Below are positions 1-9,019 of a DNA stretch of 14,322 nucleotides, piece after piece. The DNA lies in assembly GCA_011321895.1 (NCBI GenBank), contig DROK01000001.1:1-14322 (forward strand), in the 5' to 3' direction. Every line of letters begins with the position of its first letter. Position 1 is the stretch's first letter. The stretch comes from Thermodesulfatator atlanticus (lineage in GTDB: Bacteria; Desulfobacterota; Thermodesulfobacteria; Thermodesulfobacteriales; Thermodesulfatatoraceae). Made by a program: the position numbers and the translations under genes. The notes beneath the pieces were generated by a model, which saw nothing but the letters and a program-made list of their open reading frames with translations, was not told where the DNA came from and searched no databases.

Positions 1-246
1 AATTAATAAACGAAGTTTTAAGGCCCACAAAATAGTAGACTTAAAAAGGCCGATCTTTCGGGAAATATTTACCAATCTTACCCCTGAAGATTTAGAAAAT
101 TGATAAAAAGAAAAAGGATCTTTTTTAAAGGGAGCCGCAAACCATATCGTATTTTGCTTTCCTAAAGCAGAAACTGTGGCACATGATTGTAATCCTCTAG
201 CTTTTGAAAGCGGAAGTTCTTCGGGAAATGCATAAAGAATTCTCAT
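1..246 (-). CDS. Glycosyltransferase, N-terminal fragment (runs off the left edge)
   Basis: An open frame of 82 codons reads leftward from an ATG at 246-244 to the window edge without a stop. It starts MRILYAFPEELPLSKARGLQ and continues into a hydrophobic strand near residues 33-39 (QNTIWFAAP). That is the usual opening of a GT-B glycosyltransferase: a short beta strand (RILYAFP), a loop, a helix (RGLQSCATVSALGK) and a second strand. The ATG overlaps the TGA of the preceding glycosyltransferase as ATGA, so the two are very likely translationally coupled and act in the same envelope-polysaccharide or LPS pathway. The DNA is much more A+T rich (about 33% G+C) than the rest of the window, which suggests a different origin. 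The catalytic C-terminal half is outside the window, so donor and acceptor are unknown and the family call rests on the N-terminus alone. Confidence 0.72.
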   Translation of the reverse strand, partial: MRILYAFPEELPLSKARGLQSCATVSALGKQNTIWFAAPFKKDPFSFYQFSKSSGVRLVNISRKIGLFKSTILWALKLRLLI

Positions 247-365
247 GAAAGCAACTGTCTAAGATGATTTTTCCAAGAGAAGTTTTTTACTGAACCAAAG
301 CATTTTTCAGGCGAGGTTATAAATGAAAACAAATTAAGCAAACAAAACTCACTTCTAGAAAGTAC
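1..365. other. Low-G+C segment with a sharp boundary near 365
   Basis: A hand count gives about 33% G+C over 1-360, against about 58% over 361-420 and 65% over 421-480. The segment covers the partial glycosyltransferase and the last roughly 40 codons of its upstream neighbour. No insertion sequence, tRNA or direct repeat is visible at the boundary. Horizontal acquisition of a surface-polysaccharide block, with the recombination point inside the gene at 243-1265, is the simplest reading, but this is inference. Confidence 0.6.
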
Positions 366-1265
366 ATATCCTGTAACCCCCTCTCGGATCAACTCCGCCG
401 CGCCGTTTTCAGGGGTGGTGATGACCGGCAGGCCGCAGGCCAGGGCCTCAAGGACCACGTTGGCAAAAGGATCGTAGCGGGTGGGGAGCACTAAAAGGTC
501 TGCCGCTCCGTAAAGCCTTTCCATCTCTTTTACCTTTCCGAGATAATAAACCCGACCCTTCTTTCCAAGCTTTTTGCCGCCTGCCACCAGGAGTTTAAAA
601 TCCTCCGGTAATTCTTCAAGGACCGAAAGGAGAAGGGGAAGGCCTTTCCTTCGCCAGTCAGAACCCGCAAAAAGCAGCACCCGGTCCTCCCCGGAAAGAC
701 CGAGTTCTTTGCGCACCACAGTTCGAAAACGGCGCACCGAAGGATTAAAACGCGCAAAGTCTACCCCGTTATAGATGACCCGGGTCTTTTTAGCGGCCAA
801 GGGATAATGCTTGGCGAGCTCGTTAAAGACCATTTTGGAATTTACGATCACCCGGCGGGCCTGCTCAAGGCTTTTCTTCTCAAGCCAGAGAAGGAGCCGG
901 TGCCTGGGGCGCAAAGGCCAGAGAAGCGGCGGCCTATCATAGCCCCGGTTAAGCCAGACTATGTGGAGCGGATCCGAGACCCGCACCCAGTCCGCCGGGA
1001 AGAACCGGCCGGTAGCGTACACCACATCGAAACGTTCGTGCGAAAGCACCCGCCGGGCGTTGAGAAAAAAAGAAAGGGTCTTTATCAACGAACCTCGACC
1101 ACAAATTGGAGCCCTAAGATGCCGTACCCCCGGGGCCTCACAGCGATCGGCCACCACGCAAACCTCGTGGCCCGCCCGGGCAAGTTCGCAGGCCACCCAG
1201 GCGGTGTAATTTTCCGCCCCACCGAGACCGAAACCTACTTTGGGACGTACCAGGGCAATTTTCAC
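243..1265 (-). CDS. GT4-family glycosyltransferase (WaaG-like, LPS or surface glycan)
   Basis: This 340-residue protein has the two Rossmann-like halves of a GT-B enzyme. The acceptor half opens with MKIALVRPKVGFGLGGAENY (residues 1-20). The donor half holds RVIYNGVDFARFNP (162-175), LLFAGSDWRRKGL (197-209) and the GT4 signature PTRYDPFANVVLEALACGLP (261-280). In that signature D265 and E273 take the two acidic positions of the E-x7-E motif. It presumably transfers a sugar from a nucleotide donor onto lipid A core or another envelope glycan at the cytoplasmic membrane face. The start is GTG; an in-frame TGA lies two codons upstream, and no strong Shine-Dalgarno is seen. Residues from about 301 to the end lie in A+T-rich DNA and form a shortened tail that ends in a typical closing helix (FSWKNHLRQLLS). 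Its stop overlaps the next glycosyltransferase start. Sugar specificity cannot be told from sequence. Confidence 0.9.
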   Translation of the reverse strand: MKIALVRPKVGFGLGGAENYTAWVACELARAGHEVCVVADRCEAPGVRHLRAPICGRGSLIKTLSFFLNARRVLSHERFDVVYATGRFFPADWVRVSDPLHIVWLNRGYDRPPLLWPLRPRHRLLLWLEKKSLEQARRVIVNSKMVFNELAKHYPLAAKKTRVIYNGVDFARFNPSVRRFRTVVRKELGLSGEDRVLLFAGSDWRRKGLPLLLSVLEELPEDFKLLVAGGKKLGKKGRVYYLGKVKEMERLYGAADLLVLPTRYDPFANVVLEALACGLPVITTPENGAAELIREGVTGYVLSRSEFCLLNLFSFITSPEKCFGSVKNFSWKNHLRQLLS

Positions 1266-1400
1266 GGATCAAAGTCAGCCAAAATACTCCCATCAATATA
1301 AACTTTTCCCCCAAAAGGACCAGAATTTTTGCCCTGATAAACCTTAATCTTCAAAAAAACTTACCGCTTCCAAACAGGATGGTTAAGATATACCAAAACC

Positions 1401-2081
1401 ATGGCTTCACACCGGAAAGAGGCCTTTATTGAAGAATTCACCTACTGGGCCCGCCAGGCCCTTGCGGAATTGAACCTATCCATTTCCCAAGAAAAGTGGA
1501 CCCAGTTTGTCCGCTATTTTGCCCTCCTCAAAGAAATGGGAGAACCTTTGGGGCTTACAGCCCTTAAAACCCCGAAGGATTACGCCTTAAAACACTTCAT
1601 GGACAGCCTAACGGTCATACCCTATCTCCCGCCCGGGCCGTTACTTGACCTGGGCACAGGGGCCGGGCTGCCCGGGGTCATCATCAAGATCATGCAACCT
1701 GAAAGGGAAGTCTGGCTGGTAGACGCGCGCAAGAAGGCCATTTCCTTCCTTACTTACGTAGCCGGAGTGTTAAAGCTGGAAAAACTAAAGATCATTCAGG
1801 CCAAAGTAGGCCAAAACGATCCCCTACCCAGAAAATATTTCGCCGTGGTGGTCTGCCGAGCGGTAAAAGAGCTTTTAACCCTCTGGAAGCTTTCGGCCCC
1901 TCTCGTAAGACCTGGCGGTCAATTGATCGCCATGAAGGGCCCAAAGGTGGAAGAAGAAATTGAAAAATTCAAAAAGACCTTCCCTGATCTTTCTGTAGAA
2001 ACTCACCCCTTAAAATTACCCCTTTCTCAAGACCCAAGGACCATCGTCGTTATCAAAGCGTCTCCCAGTTCAGGCAATTAG
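1401..2081 (+). CDS. rsmG: 16S rRNA (guanine-527 N7) methyltransferase RsmG
   Basis: RsmG (GidB) transfers a methyl group from SAM to N7 of G527 in the 530 loop of 16S rRNA; loss of the modification gives low-level streptomycin resistance in several bacteria. The 226-residue product shows the family layout: an N-terminal helical part, LTALKTPKDYALKHFMDSL (52-70), the SAM-binding loop LDLGTGAGLPGV (82-93), the second strand with acidic residue LVDARKKAISFL (106-117), and VCRAVKEL (151-158). Length is near the usual 200-240. The chosen ATG has no good Shine-Dalgarno (AGGA lies about 20 bases upstream), and residues 1-12 are not conserved in character, so the true start could differ slightly. 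Its 3' end overlaps the convergent zinc-ribbon gene by 29 bases, leaving no room for a conventional terminator. The 135-base gap to the divergent glycosyltransferase shows no convincing promoter. Confidence 0.95.
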   Translation: MASHRKEAFIEEFTYWARQALAELNLSISQEKWTQFVRYFALLKEMGEPLGLTALKTPKDYALKHFMDSLTVIPYLPPGPLLDLGTGAGLPGVIIKIMQPEREVWLVDARKKAISFLTYVAGVLKLEKLKIIQAKVGQNDPLPRKYFAVVVCRAVKELLTLWKLSAPLVRPGGQLIAMKGPKVEEEIEKFKKTFPDLSVETHPLKLPLSQDPRTIVVIKASPSSGN

Positions 2082-2262
2082 GACAAACCCAGGTAACCGT
2101 ATTGCAGGAAAATTTTCGCGGGCCTTCGGCCATACACCGCTGACAGATCAGATACCCACATTTTTGACAACGATAACAAAGGGGCATCTCTTCTCCGCAA
2201 ACTTCACAACGCCCCGCGGTGGTCTTTCGGCGTCGGAAAATTTTCTCTCTGGTCTTTTTCAT
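2053..2262 (-). CDS. Small cysteine-rich zinc-ribbon protein, function unknown
   Basis: The product is 69 residues with ten cysteines. After a basic head (MKKTREKIFRRRKTTAGR) come C19-x2-C22, C29-x2-C32-x2-C35, C40-x2-C43, C53 and C60-x2-C63. This spacing suggests two or more zinc knuckles or ribbons, and the basic head suggests RNA, DNA or ribosome contact. The frame stays open to a TTG at 2289, but I chose the ATG at 2262. The TTG falls inside the 2284-2299 inverted repeat, and the extra residues are unlike the rest. AGAGG lies 17 bases before the ATG, which is a weak ribosome site. The 3' end overlaps rsmG by 29 bases on the opposite strand. Ordered Cys pairs argue that this is a real gene and not a shadow of rsmG, most of which lies elsewhere. 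I do not recognise a named family. Confidence 0.75.
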   Translation of the reverse strand: MKKTREKIFRRRKTTAGRCEVCGEEMPLCYRCQKCGYLICQRCMAEGPRKFSCNTVTWVCPNCLNWETL

Positions 2263-2283
2263 GGCTAATATTTTGACGACCTC

Positions 2284-2299
2284 TGTCAAGATATTGACA
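2284..2299. promoter_or_regulatory. Inverted repeat TGTCAA-N4-TTGACA, possible operator
   Basis: Positions 2284-2289 (TGTCAA) and 2294-2299 (TTGACA) are perfect reverse complements around a GATA spacer; 14 of 16 bases are symmetric. It lies in the short divergent region between the zinc-ribbon gene and the plus-strand gene at 2364. Each half reads as a consensus -35 hexamer (TTGACA), one on each strand pointing away from the centre, but no good -10 box sits 15-19 bases from either. A regulator-binding site is therefore as likely as a promoter element. The regulator is unknown. Confidence 0.45.
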
Positions 2300-2363
2300 T
2301 AAATTCTTTAAGCCTAACCGTTTAGCTACTTACTAAACCAAAAATCAAAAGGAGGTAAGCCAA

Positions 2364-2900
2364 ATGAGAAACCCGGCCTTAGTTTTTGTCGTCTGCGTGG
2401 TAATGGCCCTGTTTCTGGGCTGGGCCACCGGAAGCTTCTTTACCGAGACTTCTGTCTCAAAGGCTATCGCCAGTATTCCGGGCTCACCCATTGTGCTGGA
2501 AGCCAAGTACGATCAGGAAAACCACGCCATAGTGTATTCGGTTTTCAATCCCGGTGGGATGCCAGAAACGATCATTCAACAGGCCTTTGTCTTCAAACCA
2601 GGGCGCGAAACCAAGGAAAAGGGCTATGTCGTTTCCAACATCCCCGTACACATCACTCTTCCTCCGGGAGAGACCTCAGAGGTGATCATGAAATTGAAAA
2701 CCGGGACAGAAAAATTGCACTTAGGAGACGTGGTCCTGGCCACTTTTACCTATATTCACCCCCTTTCTACGGACCTTTACACCGTGGTTCACTCCTTTGA
2801 AATGGGAGCCACCGAGAAAAAGGAGAAAAAAGCGAGTTCCCAGCCCGGTTCTTCCCCAGCCCAAAAATCAGAAAAATCAAACAAAGGAGGGCATAAATAA
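2364..2900 (+). CDS. Secreted or membrane-anchored protein of unknown function
   Basis: I do not recognise a family for this 178-residue protein. Residues 6-24 form one hydrophobic segment (LVFVVCVVMALFLGWATGS) that would act as an uncleaved anchor or signal peptide; no lipobox is evident. Residues 41-146 alternate polar and hydrophobic positions with NPGGMPE (62-68) and LPPGETSEV (99-107), as in immunoglobulin-like beta sandwiches facing the periplasm. The tail from about 150 to 178 is Lys-, Ser- and Pro-rich low-complexity sequence ending in GGHK. The start is well supported: GGAGG at 2351-2355 sits eight bases before the ATG. The stop TAA overlaps the next gene's ATG as TAATG, so the two genes form a coupled pair. 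The pair lies directly upstream of secA in the same orientation, but a functional link to secretion is only a guess. Confidence 0.8.
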   Translation: MRNPALVFVVCVVMALFLGWATGSFFTETSVSKAIASIPGSPIVLEAKYDQENHAIVYSVFNPGGMPETIIQQAFVFKPGRETKEKGYVVSNIPVHITLPPGETSEVIMKLKTGTEKLHLGDVVLATFTYIHPLSTDLYTVVHSFEMGATEKKEKKASSQPGSSPAQKSEKSNKGGHK

Positions 2901-3433
2901 TGAAATTGGAAAAGGCTATATGGTGGATCCTGGTCTCTCTTTTTGCGGTAGGCAGTATTTTGTTCTTTTTCCACCTCTGGTTATTAAGCGCGTGGGCCAT
3001 CGCCCACCCCGAATATGCGGCCTTTATTATCGGCCTTTTAGGGTTCTGGCTCTTTGCTAACCGTTTGATATTCGGTTACGCGGGGCTCACCACCTTCGCG
3101 TCTTCTTTGCTCAAAGGCCAAGAGCCCGACAAAAAGGACCTCCTGCTCCGGGCCAGGCAAAAAATAACCAAACTGGAAGAATGGACGGTGGCCTCTCTTT
3201 TGGCCCTTTGGCAGGCGGTCCTTGAACCCTATAAGTACGCCTATTATTTTGCCTTTTTCCTGGTTTTCGTATGCACCATGCTGTTTGAACTGGGCTTCTG
3301 GGGTGACGAAATCGCCAGCTGGGTGGCTAAAGGCCTGATGTTTGGGGCCGCCATACCAACCCTTCTGGTCTTTGGCCTGGACCTCCTGGCCTCTCATTAC
3401 GTTTCTGAGGCCTTATCTCGTGAATCTCTTTAG
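2900..3433 (+). CDS. Four-helix integral membrane protein of unknown function
   Basis: The 177-residue product has four likely membrane helices, at about residues 7-33, 39-58, 114-133 and 144-165. A charged hydrophilic stretch sits between the second and third (KGQEPDKKDLLLRARQKITK, 72-91). It has no cysteine or histidine cluster and no motif of an enzyme or transporter that I can name. A 1-base TAATG overlap joins it to the preceding anchored protein, with GGAGG at 2886-2890 as its ribosome site, so the two are probably made in matched amounts and may form a complex. A hairpin follows 6 bases after its stop. The pairing of a single-anchor periplasmic beta protein with a small polytopic partner resembles an accessory membrane complex, but no specific role can be assigned. 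Confidence 0.8.
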   Translation: MKLEKAIWWILVSLFAVGSILFFFHLWLLSAWAIAHPEYAAFIIGLLGFWLFANRLIFGYAGLTTFASSLLKGQEPDKKDLLLRARQKITKLEEWTVASLLALWQAVLEPYKYAYYFAFFLVFVCTMLFELGFWGDEIASWVAKGLMFGAAIPTLLVFGLDLLASHYVSEALSRESL

Positions 3434-3439
3434 CCTGCC

Positions 3440-3461
3440 GCCGGGGAGGTACTTCCCCGGC
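3440..3461 (+). terminator. GC-rich hairpin after the two-gene cassette
   Basis: GCCGGGGA (3440-3447) and TCCCCGGC (3454-3461) form a perfect 8-bp stem with a six-base loop. It lies just behind the stop of the four-helix gene and upstream of the proposed secA promoter. The expected T-run is missing (the sequence continues ACCCATCTTGCTT), so termination would be weak, and the hairpin could instead protect the mRNA end or allow read-through into secA. Confidence 0.5.
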
Positions 3462-3478
3462 ACCCATCTTGCTTACGC

Positions 3479-3507
3479 TTGCAGTCAGGACGGGAACCAA
3501 GTTTAAT
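3479..3507 (+). promoter_or_regulatory. Candidate secA promoter, TTGCAG-17-TTTAAT
   Basis: TTGCAG (3479-3484) is followed after exactly 17 bases by TTTAAT (3502-3507), which matches the -10 consensus at five of six positions; the -35 matches at three. Transcription would start near 3514. That leaves a leader of about 26 bases containing GAGGG (3528-3532), seven bases before the ATG at 3540. This supports 3540, not the in-frame ATG at 3513, as the secA start. Confidence 0.5.
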
Positions 3508-3539
3508 GGTAAATGAAAAGTCTTTTTGAGGGATTTTTT

Positions 3540-6282
<2,743 letters not shown>

Positions 6283-6293
<11 letters not shown>

Positions 6294-7443
6294 GGGAATC
6301 TTCTTTGGGCAGCAGGAAAAGCCTTTTCAGGACCACGGTGGCGTAACTCCCTTTGGGTAGAAAAAATTCAACCTCTACCTCCCGTGTCCCCTTTACCTCG
6401 TAACGCAACCTTTCCGGGATCACCACCACCTCCCGGGGGTAAGTCTTGAAAGTGGCCCCCTTGACCAGGGTACGGAATTTTTCAAGCGAAGGGATCCCTT
6501 CTTTCTTAAGGACTTCTTCCATCAAGGCCCTTATCTCCGGGGCAAGTTTCAGCCGGGGGCTTGGGAGCGGTATCTTCTGCTCCTTAAGGGCCGGCCAGCG
6601 CTCTTCGGGTACGGTGCGGTAAAAGAGATGCTCCCCTAAGACATAGGGCACGGGATAGAGCCTTAGCCCTTGTTTTTGCAGGTAAAGTTTGACCGTCTCA
6701 TTCCAAACAAAGGCCTGGTAGGCGTGACAAAGCATCAAAAGATATTCCCGGTCAACCAGGCCTATCGCCCGCTTGAAGGTGCGTTTGGAAAGACGGTGGG
6801 TAGCCAAAAATTCAAGGAGCCTCCTTTCCCAGGGGCTTGGGGCTAGCGAAAGGCAGGGTTTTACTTCCGGCCAGTTCCGCCGCAGACAATCCCGAAAGGC
6901 CTGGGTACGCTTCATTTCATACTGGCTCCCCTCCACCAGCAGGAGGTAAAGGGCCCTTTCGTAATGGCCCAGGATCAATTCCCGGGCCGCAAAACCAAGG
7001 CCGTGGCGCGCCGAACCAAACCGCTGCTCGTCAAAATAGTTGGCCACCCCGAAACGGGCCACCAGAGGCGCCTCTTGTTCCAAAACCCGGGGCTCGACTT
7101 CCCTTACCAGAATGCGGAAGAAATTGCCCTTTAACCGCGCCTTGGACATGGGAAAAGGACTCTGGCCCAGGTATTCCAGACGAAAATTTTTCCCAACCAG
7201 GTCTTTTTTAGGCCCTTTACGGATGGTCACGTACTGGTAAGACAGGGCGTGCCGGTCTTTTAAGCCCCCGTACTGGATATCCTGGGCCCGCAAACGGAGA
7301 CGTTTGGCCAAAGCCCCGATCACGTCCCAGGTGGTGGCCCCGCGTTTAAAAAGACGGTAGAGGGCAAATTCCCCTTCCTTCTGGGGCGTGATATCGGCTA
7401 CTTCGTAAACGACAAAATCTTCCGGCTGGACCTTTATTTTCAT
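6283..7443 (-). CDS. truD: tRNA pseudouridine(13) synthase TruD
   Basis: TruD isomerises uridine 13 of certain tRNAs, notably tRNA-Glu, to pseudouridine. The 386-residue product carries the family marks: PEDFVVYEV (8-16), the catalytic loop GGLKDRHA (59-66) with D63 as the nucleophilic aspartate, [14 protein letters not shown] (135-148), a Tyr/Phe-rich helix [13 protein letters not shown], and the C-terminal [14 protein letters not shown] strand. Between these lies the variable TRUD insertion domain. The frame extends ten codons further upstream to a TTG at 7473, but the ATG at 7443 gives the typical opening [10 protein letters not shown], so it is chosen; AGGG lies close before it. The gene converges on secA with an 11-base overlap. 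It is divergent from the phosphoribosyltransferase gene across 66 bases, and the intergenic strand carries a TTGACT that lacks a good -10 partner. Confidence 0.96.
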
Positions 7444-7509
7444 CCCTACAAAGATAAACCCTGCCGGGCCCAAGGGAAGTGGTTACCTTTTGAGAGGGGG
7501 TGAGTCAAA

Positions 7510-8211
7510 ATGGCCAAAATTTACGTGAACAAGGCCCTTACCAACAAGGTCTACGTCTTTAAGGACCGATACGAAGCCGGCGAGATACTGGCCGAAATGA
7601 TGAAGGACCGGTACGAAGGGGCACCACAGACCGTGGTTCTCGCCATCCCTGCAGGCGGGGTACCGGTGGGGTTGGTGCTGGCCCAAAGGCTCAAATTGCC
7701 TTTCGACCTCATCATCGTGCGCAAGATCCATTTTCCGGACAACCCGGAGGCCGGTTTCGGGGCCATCAGTTTCGACGGGGAGGTGTTGCTGAACGAAGAA
7801 CTCGTGGCCTACGCCGGGCTTACCCCGGAGGTCATCTCCCGCCAGATTGCCCTTGAGAAAAAAGACCTTGCTGAAAGAGAACTCCTTTTCCGGCGGGGAA
7901 AGCCCTTCCCGGACCTTGCCGGCCAAACGGTCATCCTGGTAGACGACGGGCTGGCTTCCGGCTACACCATGATGGCTGCGGTCAAAAGCGCCCGTCGCAG
8001 GGGAGCCGGCAAAATAGTGGTCGCTGTTCCCACCGCCTCCCAAAGGGCGCTGGAAAAGTTAAGCCCGCTGGTTGAGGAAATTTACTGCGCTAACGTGCGC
8101 TCCGGGGCCTTTTTCGCGGTGGCGGACGCCTACCAAAACTGGTATGACTTAGGGCGAGAAGAAGTGATCAGCTTGCTTGAAAAAGCTGGTTATTACGCGG
8201 AGGAGAATTGA
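7510..8211 (+). CDS. Type I phosphoribosyltransferase-fold protein
   Basis: The 233-residue protein has a phosphoribosyltransferase core: IPAGGVPVG (46-54) as the PPi-binding loop region, IIVRKI (68-73), and the 13-residue PRPP signature VILVDDGLASGYT (141-153) with D145 and D146. After it come VVAVPTAS (170-177) and the hood-like C-terminus. It resembles the stand-alone predicted phosphoribosyltransferases grouped as COG1926; its base substrate is unknown and it is not an obvious Hpt, Apt or PyrE. A GGGGGTGA ribosome site sits just before the ATG. The stop overlaps the next gene's ATG as TGATG, so the two are co-translated. The start MAKIYVNKAL is well placed. A link between this enzyme and the cysteine-cluster protein is suggested only by the coupling. 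Confidence 0.88.
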   Translation: MAKIYVNKALTNKVYVFKDRYEAGEILAEMMKDRYEGAPQTVVLAIPAGGVPVGLVLAQRLKLPFDLIIVRKIHFPDNPEAGFGAISFDGEVLLNEELVAYAGLTPEVISRQIALEKKDLAERELLFRRGKPFPDLAGQTVILVDDGLASGYTMMAAVKSARRRGAGKIVVAVPTASQRALEKLSPLVEEIYCANVRSGAFFAVADAYQNWYDLGREEVISLLEKAGYYAEEN

Positions 8212-8945
8212 TGGACCAACCGGTATTTGACCACCGCCAATTAACTTTAGACGATGTCTTTGAATTCGCCTGTTACCCGGGCATTTCCTGTTACAACCTC
8301 TGTTGCTACGACGTCAACCTGGTCTTAAGCCCTTATGACTTTTTGCGTTTGAGGCGGGCGCTGAAACTTTCTTCCGAAGAATTTATCTCACGCTTTGCCG
8401 AACTGCACCTGGGCGACGTAACCCAGTTACCGGTGGTAGCCGTAAAAATGAATCCGCACGACTTCTCCTGCCCTTTTTTGCGGACGGAGGGTTGTGCCGT
8501 TTACCCGGACCGTCCTTCCTCCTGTCGCACCTATCCCCTGGCCCGTTTTACCGGGCGGGACGAAGAAGGCAAACCCTTTGAGATCTACCGGATCATTAGA
8601 GAAACCCACTGCAAAGGGCACTTTGAAAAACGTCCCATCAGCGTCCGGGACTGGATCAAGGAACAGGGGCTGGAACCTTATTACCAGTTCAACGATCTTT
8701 TTGGTGAAATCGTCTTCGCGCGCCAGCATATGGACCGCCCGTTGAGTGCAGACGAGCTGGATCTCATCTATCTGGCCTGCTACGGCCTGGAATCATTCCG
8801 CAAGCGCCTAGAAGAAGGAGGGCTCCCCCTGGATATCTTCTCCGAGGAGGAAATCCAGAAGGCCCTGGCCGACGATTTTGAGCTCTTAAAGTTTGGCCTG
8901 CGCTATCTAAAGGAGACCATTTTTAAAGAATTTTTACCCAAATAA
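8211..8945 (+). CDS. YkgJ-family cysteine-cluster protein
   Basis: This 244-residue protein has the YkgJ/CxxCxxCC-type cysteine pattern: C21, C27, C31-C32, then C87 (SCPFL), C95 (GCAVYPDRPSSC), C105 and C134. LSPYDFLRLRRAL (39-51) is the usual segment after the first cysteines. The cluster is thought to bind zinc or an iron-sulfur centre; no activity has been firmly assigned. The C-terminal third is acidic and helical, without further motifs. ATG 8211 is chosen over the in-frame TTG at 8208 because AGGAG (8201-8205) lies five bases before it. It overlaps the phosphoribosyltransferase stop by one base. A promoter-like site follows immediately after its stop, so it probably ends this two-gene unit. 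Confidence 0.9.
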   Translation: MDQPVFDHRQLTLDDVFEFACYPGISCYNLCCYDVNLVLSPYDFLRLRRALKLSSEEFISRFAELHLGDVTQLPVVAVKMNPHDFSCPFLRTEGCAVYPDRPSSCRTYPLARFTGRDEEGKPFEIYRIIRETHCKGHFEKRPISVRDWIKEQGLEPYYQFNDLFGEIVFARQHMDRPLSADELDLIYLACYGLESFRKRLEEGGLPLDIFSEEEIQKALADDFELLKFGLRYLKETIFKEFLPK

Positions 8946-8949
8946 AAGC

Positions 8950-8978
8950 TTGCTTCACAAATTAGGATGGCTCATAAT
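8950..8978 (+). promoter_or_regulatory. Candidate promoter for the rsfS-gpmI operon, TTGCTT-17-CATAAT
   Basis: TTGCTT (8950-8955) and CATAAT (8973-8978, five of six to consensus) are separated by exactly 17 bases. Transcription would start near 8985, right behind the YkgJ gene stop. This sets the start of a unit holding rsfS, gpmI, the 4Fe-4S membrane gene and queF. It also argues against translation from the ATG at 8984, which would lie at the very 5' end of the mRNA. Confidence 0.55.
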
Positions 8979-9019
8979 TTAGAATGAATTTTAATCTCAA
9001 GAGGAGGGAAAGAGAGGGA

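Noticed and set aside
1266..1400. Divergent promoters between the glycosyltransferase and rsmG
   Set aside because: TATATT (minus, about 1300-1295) and TAAGAT (plus, 1384-1389) resemble -10 boxes, but neither has an acceptable -35 hexamer at 16-18 bases.
3434..3512. Riboswitch or structured leader RNA before secA
   Set aside because: Only one simple hairpin is visible; the rest shows no motif I recognise, and the candidate promoter places the transcript start downstream of it.
3506..3529. Seven-codon leader peptide (MVNEKSF) upstream of secA
   Set aside because: It overlaps the proposed -10 box, so it would lie before the transcription start, and it has no ribosome site or SecM-like stalling motif.
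7444..7473. TTG at 7473 as the truD start
   Set aside because: The added residues (MGPAGFIFVG) are not part of the family opening, while ATG 7443 gives [10 protein letters not shown].
8984..9019. ATG at 8984 as the rsfS start
   Set aside because: It would sit at the very 5' end of the transcript from the TTGCTT-17-CATAAT promoter and has no Shine-Dalgarno; GTG 9020 has GGAGGG upstream. It remains possible if translation is leaderless.
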